The notes under the pieces: model-generated
The model's database searches: none
Seen by the model: the letters and a program-made list of their open reading frames with translations, nothing else
What the model was told of the DNA's origin: nothing
Position numbers and translations under genes: made by a program
Assembly (NCBI GenBank): GCA_947632485.1
Contig: CANRPJ010000015.1
Span: forward strand, 1 to 63,155
DNA length: 63,155 nt
Direction: 5' to 3'
From: an uncultured Muribaculaceae bacterium
Lineage (GTDB): Bacteria > Bacteroidota > Bacteroidia > Bacteroidales > Muribaculaceae
Shown here: piece by piece, positions 1-8,329 of the stretch
Layout: the number at the start of each line of letters is the position of its first letter
How positions within the stretch are numbered: the first letter of the stretch is position 1

Positions 1-642
1 GCATCTACGAGCACACAGAATTCCATGGCCACTTCGGAAATTGAAGCCGATGAGGTTATTTCCGGGCGCGAAGAGATGCAGAACCGTATGAATACCGCCT
101 TAGCCACTTTCTCAGGCTCCAAATATTTCGCAGCTGCCAAAACTACACTGAATGGATCGATCACCACAACATGGATGAGCTCCGAGGCGTTGCGTCAGGA
201 CTTAAAAATGAAGGTAGATAATCTTAACTGGCGTTTCTCGGCAGGGGTGCAGTCCACGCTTTTTCAAGACGTGATGACCCTTGACGCATCGGCTGCCTAC
301 TCCTTAACGACTCAGACAATAGGAATAATCGACAGCAAGAACCATCTCCGTTCAGTCGATGCCCAGGGTAAAGTTTCCGTGAGGCCGGTAAGCCGTTGGG
401 AACTATGGTGCCGACCGAGCTATAAGGGTCAGGATATGGCGTCGGCAGGATTCAAAAACTACTTCTTCCTTGACGCTGGGAGCCGGATTACCTTAGACAG
501 GGTTGAACTTGAGCTCCAGGCGCGTAATCTCACGGATCGTCGCGTATTCAGCTATTCCAGTTTTTCAGGCGCTGACCTATATGCCTGGTCTTTCGCTCTC
601 CGCCCGTTGGAAGTGCTCCTCTCCCTCAAATACTCCTTCTAA
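1..642 (+). CDS. Outer-membrane beta-barrel, C-terminal part (TonB-dependent receptor-like)
   Basis: The frame is open from the first base, so only the C-terminal 213 residues are present and the true start lies left of the window. The protein shows alternating amphipathic strands rich in Tyr, Ser and Arg, a late segment ELQARNLTDRR of the kind seen near the end of TonB-dependent receptor barrels, and a terminal LSLKYSF with C-terminal phenylalanine, the usual signal for BAM-mediated outer-membrane insertion. This supports a TonB-dependent receptor or related barrel. Its plug domain and ligand cannot be judged from here. It is convergent with the HU/SPOR gene; repeat copy A and a strong bidirectional terminator follow its stop codon. 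Confidence 0.75.
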   Translation, partial: ASTSTQNSMATSEIEADEVISGREEMQNRMNTALATFSGSKYFAAAKTTLNGSITTTWMSSEALRQDLKMKVDNLNWRFSAGVQSTLFQDVMTLDASAAYSLTTQTIGIIDSKNHLRSVDAQGKVSVRPVSRWELWCRPSYKGQDMASAGFKNYFFLDAGSRITLDRVELELQARNLTDRRVFSYSSFSGADLYAWSFALRPLEVLLSLKYSF

Positions 643-672
643 CCCTCCCATCGCAAAATGCCCGGGTCTCTA

Positions 673-737
673 CCTTGACATCAAAAGGGAGGTATAGTTC
701 AAAGTATTAGGTACTTGGGCTTCAAAATGTGTCAAGA
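673..737. repeat. 61-bp spaced inverted repeat, copy A
   Basis: TTGACA at 675-680 and its inverse TGTCAA at 730-735 enclose exactly 49 nt. Copies B (22516-22576) and C (22957-23017) have the same 49-nt spacing. The inner segment matches copy B at 29 of 49 positions by my count. The right arm runs directly into the terminator hairpin at 741-774. The reverse complement of that arm, AGGCCCCTTTACA followed by CTTGACA after two or three bases, is also the left arm of copy B. Confidence 0.7.
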
Positions 738-740
738 CTG

Positions 741-774
741 TAAAGGGGCCTGCGCGGTGACGCAGGCCCCTTTA
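741..774. terminator. Bidirectional intrinsic terminator
   Basis: A perfect 14-bp GC-rich stem (741-754 with 761-774) has a 6-nt loop, CGGTGA. It sits between two convergent genes and is flanked by A/T-rich sequence, so it could stop transcription from both sides. There is no long uninterrupted T-run on either side. Confidence 0.85.
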
Positions 775-810
775 TGATAATCTTTTGGGATTGATTTTCT
801 GGTTGATGGG

Positions 811-1749
811 TTAGCGGGCGGCGGGGGATACCCAAATCCAGGCTTCCGGATATTGAGTCTGAAGTTCCCGGGAGTTGAGTCGGCTTCTTAGCTCCTCTGC
901 TTTCTCAGCTTTGGCAGCCGCTACGCGATACACCGATCCGCCTGCTACAATCTCCAGACTCCCTTCCGGCTTGCTTTCAACGAATTTCTGCGCCTGCGTC
1001 TCGCTCTTGAAGGTAGCTACTATCAGAAAGGCATGGGGTTCAGCCTGAAGCTCCTTCTCGGGTTCTTCCGGAGCTGTTTCCTCAACTGCAACTTTCTCTG
1101 GCTCTGCTTCCTTCACTGGAATCTCTACCCTTACTACCGGCACCACTGAAGCTTTATCCGGCATGGGTTGCTCTGAGCTCGGAGGAAGCAGAAAACTGAT
1201 AGCCACCGCAGCAAAGAGCAGCAGGGAAGCTGCCACCTTAGTGGCGGTCTTCGGTATTGGCAGATACCAGTAGCCCTTCTTGCGGACCATATATTCGGGC
1301 TCCTCTTCCTCGGTAGCCGGTTCTATGGCCTCTTCCGTATCTGTGCGCAACTCTACAGGCGCATACCCCAACTGCCTCTCTTCAGCTTCTGCACTGTCCG
1401 GAGAGAATCTCAGACTGCCTTCGGGGGTTAAGAAAAGGGTGCCGAGACCGCCTACTTTCACGGGGGCGTTGACCAGTGCTTGCCTCATCTGATTGGCTTC
1501 CTCTTCAATCGCAGCAGCAGCTTCAGAATAGTCGATGCCTTCCTTCCGGGCCACCGACGAGGCGAGCACTCCATCGTTGTGGGTGATGGAGGCATTGAAA
1601 CAGATCTCTCTTACAGCAGGATAAATCGTCAGCGTGGCGGCATCAAAGCGTGCGGGACGGGCAAGCGCCAGAAAGGCGCCGATACCGGGCACCACTACAC
1701 AATCGTGAGTGCGCATCAGATGGTTAATATGAAGAGAAATTCGTTTCAT
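811..1749 (-). CDS. HU-like domain, transmembrane and SPOR domain protein
   Basis: This 312-residue protein has three parts. Residues 1 to about 120 look like the prokaryotic CCDC81-type HU domain of Bacteroidetes (HINHLMRTHDCVVVPGIGAF, then ASITHNDGVL and GGLGTLF). An acidic linker and a basic patch lead to one membrane helix at about 171-189. After an acidic, proline-rich stretch, residues 238-312 form a SPOR domain (FLIVATFKS at its start, WIWVSP at its end). The expected topology is a cytoplasmic HU part and a periplasmic SPOR part that binds denuded septal glycan, so the protein could link DNA to the division site (inference). A -7 box TAACTTTG lies at 1766-1773 on this strand, close upstream of the start. 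Confidence 0.8.
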   Translation of the reverse strand: MKRISLHINHLMRTHDCVVVPGIGAFLALARPARFDAATLTIYPAVREICFNASITHNDGVLASSVARKEGIDYSEAAAAIEEEANQMRQALVNAPVKVGGLGTLFLTPEGSLRFSPDSAEAEERQLGYAPVELRTDTEEAIEPATEEEEPEYMVRKKGYWYLPIPKTATKVAASLLLFAAVAISFLLPPSSEQPMPDKASVVPVVRVEIPVKEAEPEKVAVEETAPEEPEKELQAEPHAFLIVATFKSETQAQKFVESKPEGSLEIVAGGSVYRVAAAKAEKAEELRSRLNSRELQTQYPEAWIWVSPAAR

Positions 1750-1811
1750 GTCTTAAATCGTAGGGCAAAGTTAGCCAAAAAACGCCAATCTTGTGCCCTT
1801 TCAGGAGGCAT

Positions 1812-2633
1812 TTATCGGGGCTTTGCAGCGTAAAATCTTAGAAGCGCCTGAACCTCAGCATCGTATTTTTGAGCGTTTCTGAAATTGATTTCTGCGTCGT
1901 CATTGCGGTAGCTCAATCGGTCGATCATGCCGCGGGCGAAGTAAAGATTGCCGTAGTGAGGATTCTTCTCGAGACCCAGCCTGATATCTTCCGAAGCCTC
2001 AGGGTAGCGTCCGTCTACAGTTCTCGCTATAGCCCTCATCAGATAGGCCTCTTCAGTAGGATCTGAGGCTATTACCTGCGTCCACATCTCTTCCGCTTTC
2101 TGTGAATCTCCCGTTTCGAGAGCGCAGAATCCGAGACCGCGGTAGGCCGCCAGAGTATCGCTTTTTTCTTTCAGGAGCTTCTTGAAATCGGCTTCAGCTC
2201 CTTCAAAATTGCGGACTCCGAGACGTAAAAATCCCCTTAGAGTGCGCGGAGCAATGAGGGTAGAATCTATATCCAGCACCTTGGTCAGGTCAGCTTCCGC
2301 ATCTGCGTTGTGACCCATCTCCATATAGGTACGCGCGCGATTAGTGAGCAGCACGGTCGAATTAGGCGCAATTCCGAGTCCTGATTCGAAGCATCTCAGG
2401 GCTTCGTCGTAGCGCTTCAGATTAGTTCGGACCACTCCCAGGTTTGATAGCAGGAGAGAATTCTGGAAGTTGCCCGGCTCAAGCCGCATTGCCGCCACGA
2501 GCATTCTTTCAGCATCAGCCCAACGCTCCACCTTGATATAGTGGTCGGCTGAGTCGGCATACTCCGTATATGTCTGTGCGGCAGCATAAGCCGCCGCACA
2601 GAGGGTAAAAGCTACTATGATTGTTCTTTTCAT
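1812..2633 (-). CDS. Secreted tetratricopeptide-repeat protein
   Basis: The protein has 273 residues: an N-terminal signal peptide (hydrophobic core VAFTLCAAAYAAAQ) followed by about six to seven TPR units, recognisable by spaced A/L/Y/G positions such as NLGVVRTNLKRYDEALRCFE and YRGLGFCALETGDSQKAEEM. It probably acts as a periplasmic or lipid-free envelope scaffold; no catalytic motif is visible. Its ATG overlaps the stop codon of dsbD (ATGA), so the two genes are translationally coupled, and a role near thiol-disulfide chemistry or envelope assembly is possible. The exact partner is unknown. Confidence 0.8.
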   Translation of the reverse strand: MKRTIIVAFTLCAAAYAAAQTYTEYADSADHYIKVERWADAERMLVAAMRLEPGNFQNSLLLSNLGVVRTNLKRYDEALRCFESGLGIAPNSTVLLTNRARTYMEMGHNADAEADLTKVLDIDSTLIAPRTLRGFLRLGVRNFEGAEADFKKLLKEKSDTLAAYRGLGFCALETGDSQKAEEMWTQVIASDPTEEAYLMRAIARTVDGRYPEASEDIRLGLEKNPHYGNLYFARGMIDRLSYRNDDAEINFRNAQKYDAEVQALLRFYAAKPR

Positions 2634-4648
2634 TTTCCGTTGTAGTAGTTCTCTATTCCTTGCCGCAGGAAGCGCTTGTAGCCCGGAATATCCTCCTTAT
2701 ATCCGAATGAAGGTGAGAGCGGCTTGCCGGCATTGTCGAGAATCACATGATAGGGCTGGGCATTGGCTCCAAACTTTGTGCGCTGCAGATAGCTCCATTT
2801 ATCGCCTACGGTGCGCAGCGTGCGTTCGGTGCCGTCAGATTCTTTCACCACAATCGGTTGCGGAAGCGCCTTCTTCTCATCGACCATCAGGGTCACGAGC
2901 ACGAAATTATCGTCGATAGTTCTCTTGATTTCCGGATCTGTCCATACGGCTGCCTCCATCTTGCGGCAGTTTACGCAACCGTGACCTGAGAAATCAATCA
3001 GCACCGGCTTATTGAGACGCGTAGCGAGTTTCATGCCTTCCTCGAAATCGCTAACCTGAGCATGCACGTTGCCTTCAAAGAGCGAGAAATCCTGAGTATG
3101 CGCGGGGGGAGCAAAAGCGCTTATTGCCTTCAGAGGAGCGCCCCAGAGACCCGGAAGCATATAGACAGCGAAGCTGAACGAGATGCAGGCTAAGAGGAAA
3201 CGACCCACTCCGGTCTTCTCTACGGCTGAATCGTGGGGGAAGCGAAGTTTGCCGAGGAGGTAGACACCCAGAAGGGCGAAAATCACAATCCACAGCGATA
3301 CGAATACCTCACGGTCAAGAATCCGCCAGCCGTAAGCGAGGTCAGCTACAGAGAGGAACTTAAGGGCGAGTGCAAGCTCCAGGAAGCCGAGCACTACCTT
3401 CACGCTGTTGAGCCAACCGCCGCTCTTAGGCATCGACTTGAGCATAGTCGGGAACATTGCAAAGAGCGTGAACGGCAGGGCAAGAGCGAGCGCGAAACCA
3501 AACATTCCTACCGCGGGAGAAAGCAAATCGGAGGTGGCTGCGGCTTCTACGAGCAGCGTGCCGATAATCGGACCAGTGCATGAGAAGGATACCAGAACCA
3601 GAGTGAAGGCCATAAAGAAGATACTCAGCAGGCCGGTTGTGGAATCTACCTTGGAATCCATCTTGTTGGTCCAGCTTGCCGGCAGTGTAAGTTCGAAGCC
3701 ACCAAGGAAGGAGATTGCGAATATCACCAGAAGAGCGAAGAAAATAATGTTGAAAATCGCGCTGGTAGCAAGTTCGTTAAGGGCAGAGGCACCGAAAATA
3801 CCTGTTATGACAAGTCCTAAGGCCACATAGATCACTATAATCGATAAGCCATAGACTGAGGCGCTGCGGATAGCCTTGCTCCTGTTTTTATTCTGCTTCA
3901 GGAAGAAGCTGACGGTCATAGGAATCATAGGCCATACGCAGGGAGTTACGAGCGCTATAAGTCCGCCGATGAAGCCCGCTATCAGGATATAGAGGAGGCT
4001 TCGCTCCTGCTGGGTCGGATTGTCTTCAAACACGTCGAGCTCCGCTTCTACATTATCCCACCAGGATTTATCGGCTACAATGCCTGACGTATCGGGTTCT
4101 GGCAGGAGAGTCTCGGCGCTCTGCAGCGAATCGGTCATCTGGGCTATCTCCTGAGCAGCAGATTCAGTGGCCGGTTCTTCCTTCACATCGGCTACTGCCG
4201 ATGCCGGAGCATGACCGCTAAGCTTCGAGGAACCGAAAATCGGCACGCAGTCTTCTTCATTGCAGGCCTGACCTTTCACCTCTACTTTCACATCGAAATC
4301 CTTCGCGGTAGGTTTCAGTTTCTGCACGAATGTAACTGTACCTTCGTAGAGATGCTGGTCTACCATGAATACATCGTCATATTGCTTATGGTAAGCTTTA
4401 TTGGCGGTAGGTTTGCCATCGAGAGAGCAGCCTTTGAGATCGAAGAAGAACTCAAGCGGACTCGACCCGCCCGGAGGATTGTCGATGGCATACATGTGAA
4501 ATCCCGGAGCAATAGTGGCTGTTGCCTCAATAGCAGGAGATGCGGTGTTGTCGCCTGTAAGCCTGAAGGTCCAGCTCACCGGATCGGCCGCATTTGCTCC
4601 GATGGCTATCCATAGGAGCAGAAAAAATGATAAAGCGCGAAGCTTCAT
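2630..4648 (-). CDS. dsbD: Thiol:disulfide interchange protein DsbD
   Basis: DsbD carries electrons from cytoplasmic thioredoxin across the inner membrane to periplasmic thiol proteins. The domain order is typical: signal peptide; a periplasmic immunoglobulin-like N domain with the Cys pair CNEEDC; a membrane domain of about eight helices opening with TPCVWPMIPMT; and a C-terminal thioredoxin domain with the active site GCVNC. I chose the ATG at 4648, because the signal peptide MKLRALSFFLLLWIAIG begins there; an upstream ATG at 4681 would add 11 polar residues. A possible -7 box TAACTTCG on this strand at 4690-4697 lies upstream of 4681 as well, so it does not decide between the two. Divergent from iorA and coupled to the TPR gene downstream. 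Confidence 0.93.
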   Translation of the reverse strand: MKLRALSFFLLLWIAIGANAADPVSWTFRLTGDNTASPAIEATATIAPGFHMYAIDNPPGGSSPLEFFFDLKGCSLDGKPTANKAYHKQYDDVFMVDQHLYEGTVTFVQKLKPTAKDFDVKVEVKGQACNEEDCVPIFGSSKLSGHAPASAVADVKEEPATESAAQEIAQMTDSLQSAETLLPEPDTSGIVADKSWWDNVEAELDVFEDNPTQQERSLLYILIAGFIGGLIALVTPCVWPMIPMTVSFFLKQNKNRSKAIRSASVYGLSIIVIYVALGLVITGIFGASALNELATSAIFNIIFFALLVIFAISFLGGFELTLPASWTNKMDSKVDSTTGLLSIFFMAFTLVLVSFSCTGPIIGTLLVEAAATSDLLSPAVGMFGFALALALPFTLFAMFPTMLKSMPKSGGWLNSVKVVLGFLELALALKFLSVADLAYGWRILDREVFVSLWIVIFALLGVYLLGKLRFPHDSAVEKTGVGRFLLACISFSFAVYMLPGLWGAPLKAISAFAPPAHTQDFSLFEGNVHAQVSDFEEGMKLATRLNKPVLIDFSGHGCVNCRKMEAAVWTDPEIKRTIDDNFVLVTLMVDEKKALPQPIVVKESDGTERTLRTVGDKWSYLQRTKFGANAQPYHVILDNAGKPLSPSFGYKEDIPGYKRFLRQGIENYYNGK

Positions 4649-4814
4649 GGTGTCAAATCGTTTTATTATGTTATAGTTCATTTAGTTTGCGAAGTTAATA
4701 ATTTTTGTTTGCACGAAAAAATTCTTTTAATTAAATTTGCATCGAAAATTTGCAGATAAAATTGCAGAGTTATTTCTGTAAGATTATCTTTAATTGTGAT
4801 TTTTAACCGATAGC

Positions 4815-6422
4815 ATGAAACTCAAACGTCTTCTTCTCGGCGATGAAGCGCTGGCCTTAGGCGCTATCAATGCTGGTCTATCAGGAGCTTATGCCTATCC
4901 GGGCACTCCTTCTACTGAGATAATGGAATTTGTGCAGGGGCACTCCGGCGCCCGGCAGCGCGGTCTTCACGCCCGCTGGTCGTCAAATGAGAAAACCGCT
5001 CTCGAATCGGCTCTCGGCATGTCGTTTTGCGGCAAAAGGTCGATGGTCTCGATGAAGCATGTGGGGCTCAATGTGGCTGCTGATCCATTCGTGAATTCAG
5101 CTATGACGGGTGCCAATGCAGGCATGTTGGTGATTAGTGCTGATGATCCATCTATGCACTCTTCTCAGAATGAGCAGGATTCGCGTTTTTATGCAGATTT
5201 TGCCTTGGTGCCGGTGCTCGAGCCTTCAAATCAGCAGGAAGCCTACGATATGGCCGCCTATGGGTTCGCACTATCCGAGAAGTTCAGGATTCCGGTGATG
5301 GTCCGCCTCGTTACGCGCCTTTCGCATTCGCGCGGAGAAGTAGAGGCAGAAGAGGAGATGGGGCCGGAAAATGAGTTCCATTATCCTGCAGAAAAGAGAA
5401 GCTGGGTGCTGATGCCTGGCAATTCGCGCGTGCGTTATAAAGAGCTTGTGAAGATCTACGATGATCTCCGCGAGGAAGCAGAAACCTCACCTTTCAATTT
5501 CCTGAAGCCTGGTAGCGATAATCGACTCGGTTTCATTGCTTCCGGCATCGGCTATAATTATCTGATGGAGCTTTTCCCGGAAGGTCTTCCTTTCCCGGTG
5601 CTCAAGATTTCGCAGTATCCGGTACCGGAGAAGAAGGTGGCTGAGCTTCTTGAAATGGCCGATAAGGTGATGGTGATAGAGGAAGGTCAGCCTTTCATTG
5701 AAAAGATGCTGAAAAATGAGGCTAAGGTGATTGGAAAATTATCCGGCTATCTGCCCCGCACAGGTGAGCTCACTCCCGACTCGGTTAGGGAGGCTGTAGA
5801 GAAAGCTCTGCAGGGCACTTTGACGCTTCCTGAGCCAGAAGCCGTTCCGGAAATGGTGATGCCTCGTCCGCCCGCTCTCTGCCAGGGTTGCGGCCACCGC
5901 GACGTCTACTCAGCCATGACGGAGGCACTTAAGGAGTTTGAAAGTCCGAAAGTGTTCGGCGATATAGGTTGCTATACTCTGGGCTATCTTAAGCCTTTCA
6001 ATGCAATAGATACAGTGCTTGATATGGGTGCATCTATCACCATGGCCAAAGGAGCCGCTGATGCCGGACAGCACCCCGCGGTAGCAATTATCGGAGACTC
6101 TACGTTCACGCATTCCGGCATGACAGGTCTTCTCGATGCCATCAATGAGGATTCTCCCATCACGGTTATTATTTCCGACAATCTCACTACGGGAATGACA
6201 GGCGGTCAGGATTCTCAGGGCACCGGAAAGCTGGAGCAGATATGCCTCGGTCTCGGAGTAGCTCCGGAGCACCTGCGCACGATAGGCTCGCTGCCCAACA
6301 ACCGCGAAGAGATGAAGAAAATGATGCTCGAGGAGATAAACCATAAAGGGCTGTCGGTAATAATTTCGCGACGTGAGTGTATCCAGACGGCCCGTCGCCA
6401 TGCAGCTAAGAAAAAACAGTGA
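4815..6422 (+). CDS. iorA: Indolepyruvate oxidoreductase alpha subunit, without ferredoxin domain
   Basis: This is the thiamine-diphosphate subunit of an arylpyruvate (indolepyruvate/phenylpyruvate) oxidoreductase, which oxidatively decarboxylates aryl pyruvates to arylacetyl-CoA. Visible are the pyrimidine-binding N domain (AYPGTPSTEI), CQGCGH around residues 356-361, GDIGCYTLGY at about 382-391 and the ThDP/Mg motif beginning GDSTFTHSGM near residue 426. At 535 residues it ends soon after the ThDP domain. The C-terminal two-cluster ferredoxin domain of archaeal IorA, with its CxxCxxCxxxCP repeats, is absent, so electrons must leave another way. I recall Bacteroides homologues of similar length, so this may be a family trait. 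It is first in an operon with iorB 6 bp downstream. Confidence 0.88.
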   Translation: MKLKRLLLGDEALALGAINAGLSGAYAYPGTPSTEIMEFVQGHSGARQRGLHARWSSNEKTALESALGMSFCGKRSMVSMKHVGLNVAADPFVNSAMTGANAGMLVISADDPSMHSSQNEQDSRFYADFALVPVLEPSNQQEAYDMAAYGFALSEKFRIPVMVRLVTRLSHSRGEVEAEEEMGPENEFHYPAEKRSWVLMPGNSRVRYKELVKIYDDLREEAETSPFNFLKPGSDNRLGFIASGIGYNYLMELFPEGLPFPVLKISQYPVPEKKVAELLEMADKVMVIEEGQPFIEKMLKNEAKVIGKLSGYLPRTGELTPDSVREAVEKALQGTLTLPEPEAVPEMVMPRPPALCQGCGHRDVYSAMTEALKEFESPKVFGDIGCYTLGYLKPFNAIDTVLDMGASITMAKGAADAGQHPAVAIIGDSTFTHSGMTGLLDAINEDSPITVIISDNLTTGMTGGQDSQGTGKLEQICLGLGVAPEHLRTIGSLPNNREEMKKMMLEEINHKGLSVIISRRECIQTARRHAAKKKQ

Positions 6423-6428
6423 CCAGTG

Positions 6429-7013
6429 ATGAAAACAGATATAATACTTGCTGGCGTAGGAGGCCAGGGAATTCTTTCGATTGCTACAATCCTTGGTGCC
6501 ACAGCTCTTAAGGAGGGACTCCACCTGAAGCAGGCCGAGGTTCACGGTATGAGCCAGCGTGGTGGCGATGTTCAGTCAAATCTGCGTATCAGCAGCAATC
6601 CTATAGCGAGCGACCTTATCCCTCTCGGAGGTGCCGATATTATAGTATCGCTCGAGCCGATGGAGGCATTACGCTATCTGCCGTATCTTTCAAAAGAGGG
6701 CTGGATTGTCACCAATACCGTACCCTTCGTTAATATCGACAACTATCCTGATACGGAGGCTCTTATGAAACGCCTTGAGCAGACGGGAAGAGTAGTAGCC
6801 TTCGATATGGACGCTACAGCTAAAGAGGTAGCCACACCCAGGTCGTCGAATATGGTTCTCCTGGGAGCTGCCACTCCTTTTATCGGTCTTGAACCGTCGA
6901 TAATCGAAGATGCTATCCGTAAGACCTTTGAGTCTAAGGGTGAAGCTATTGTGGAGCAGAATCTGGCTGCCTTCTGTGCGGGTCTTGCAAAGTCGGAAAC
7001 CGTTAAAAAGTAG
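6429..7013 (+). CDS. iorB: Indolepyruvate oxidoreductase beta subunit
   Basis: Small partner subunit of IorA, belonging to the 2-oxoacid:acceptor oxidoreductase gamma-type family. It opens with the characteristic GVGGQGILSIATILG, followed by QAEVHGMSQRGGDVQSNLR and the GADIIVSLEPMEALRY segment. The length of about 194 residues is normal for the family. Start: a GTG three bases upstream is possible, but the ATG at 6429 gives the usual MKTDIILAGVGGQG beginning. The gene lies 6 bp after iorA and 5 bp before the aminotransferase, so the three are surely co-transcribed. Confidence 0.92.
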   Translation: MKTDIILAGVGGQGILSIATILGATALKEGLHLKQAEVHGMSQRGGDVQSNLRISSNPIASDLIPLGGADIIVSLEPMEALRYLPYLSKEGWIVTNTVPFVNIDNYPDTEALMKRLEQTGRVVAFDMDATAKEVATPRSSNMVLLGAATPFIGLEPSIIEDAIRKTFESKGEAIVEQNLAAFCAGLAKSETVKK

Positions 7014-7018
7014 GCGTT

Positions 7019-8329
7019 ATGCTCCCGATAAGTTCCGACAATTTTGATGCCGCTGTAAAGGCGGTTGATATTCTGGACGTCTCTTCGGCTACTATCAGGC
7101 AGATCTGCGCCTTGGCCGCAAATCTGGAAAAGCAGTGTGGTGAGGAATTTGTGCATCTCGAGATTGGTAATCCCGGTCTCGACTCGGAGACTATTGGAAT
7201 CGAAGCTGAATGCGAGGCGCTGCATCGGGGAGTGGCCAACAAGTATCCCCGTATAGATGGCATCCCGGAGGTGAAGGAGGCCGGCTCAAGGTTTGTAAAG
7301 GCTTTTCTCGATGTGGATATCGACCCGGAATGTGTAGTTCCTACGGTGGGTTCGATGCAGGCCAGTTTCACCTTGATGCTCCTGTTGGCTCAGAGGGTTA
7401 AGGGTAAGGACACGATGGTGTTCATTCAACCCGGCTTTCCCGCTACCTACCATCAGGCAAAAGTGCTCGGTATCAGGAGAGAATCATTTGATCTTTACGA
7501 CTACCGCGGCAAGAAACTTGAAGAGAAACTACGCGGTATCCTGGCCTCTGGCAGGGTAACGGGTATTGTCTACAGTAATCCCAATAATCCGGCATGGACG
7601 AACCTGACTGAAGAAGAGCTGGAGATTATTGGCCGGCTCGCCACGGAGTATGACGCTATCGTGATGGAAGATCTGGCCTACATGACAATGGATTTCCGGC
7701 GCGATCTCGGGCGTCCGTTTGAGCCTCCTTTCGTTTCTACCGTGGCGCGCTATACCGACAATTATATCCTTCTCGTATCTGCGAGCAAAATCTTCAGCTA
7801 TGCAGGTGAGCGTATTGCCGTAGCCTGTATGAGCAATGCCGTGTATCACAGGCGATATGAGGCGCTGGCAGATTTCTACGAGATGCCGGGATTCGGTGAG
7901 GCATATATTTATGGAGTGCTCTACACGGCTTCAAGCGGTGTAGCCCATTCGGGTCAGTATGCCCTTGCTGCAATGATGAATGCCGCCTGTGATGGCAAGC
8001 TCAAATTCCGCGATAACTGCCTGGAATACGGTCGCCGGGCTGCCAGGACGAAGAAGATTTTCCGCGATAACGGATTTCACCTTGTATATGAGATGGACGG
8101 TCCGGAAGAGATTTCCGACGGCTTTTTCTTCACTATGGGCTACGGCTCTATGAATAGCGCAGAGCTTCAGAAAGAGCTTCTCCGCTATGGTATCTCTGCT
8201 ATTACGTTGCCTTCTACGGGTAGCACTCAGGAGGGTGTGAGGGTCTGCGTTTCAGCGCTTTCGCGTCCTGAACAATATGATATGCTCGAAAAGCGACTAA
8301 AAGCCTTCCATGATGAGCACAGCAATTAA
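7019..8329 (+). CDS. Class I/II PLP aminotransferase (probable aromatic amino-acid aminotransferase)
   Basis: A fold-type I aminotransferase of 436 residues. The PLP lysine is most likely K257 in SASKIFSYAGER; YSNPNNPAW and the VMEDLAYMTMD segment supply other PLP contacts. The gene sits 5 bp after iorB and its end overlaps the CoA-transferase by 20 bp. Context suggests it supplies the aryl pyruvates that IorAB oxidises, by transaminating Trp, Phe or Tyr (inference). The substrate cannot be read from the sequence; branched-chain or other amino acids remain possible. Confidence 0.85.
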   Translation: MLPISSDNFDAAVKAVDILDVSSATIRQICALAANLEKQCGEEFVHLEIGNPGLDSETIGIEAECEALHRGVANKYPRIDGIPEVKEAGSRFVKAFLDVDIDPECVVPTVGSMQASFTLMLLLAQRVKGKDTMVFIQPGFPATYHQAKVLGIRRESFDLYDYRGKKLEEKLRGILASGRVTGIVYSNPNNPAWTNLTEEELEIIGRLATEYDAIVMEDLAYMTMDFRRDLGRPFEPPFVSTVARYTDNYILLVSASKIFSYAGERIAVACMSNAVYHRRYEALADFYEMPGFGEAYIYGVLYTASSGVAHSGQYALAAMMNAACDGKLKFRDNCLEYGRRAARTKKIFRDNGFHLVYEMDGPEEISDGFFFTMGYGSMNSAELQKELLRYGISAITLPSTGSTQEGVRVCVSALSRPEQYDMLEKRLKAFHDEHSN

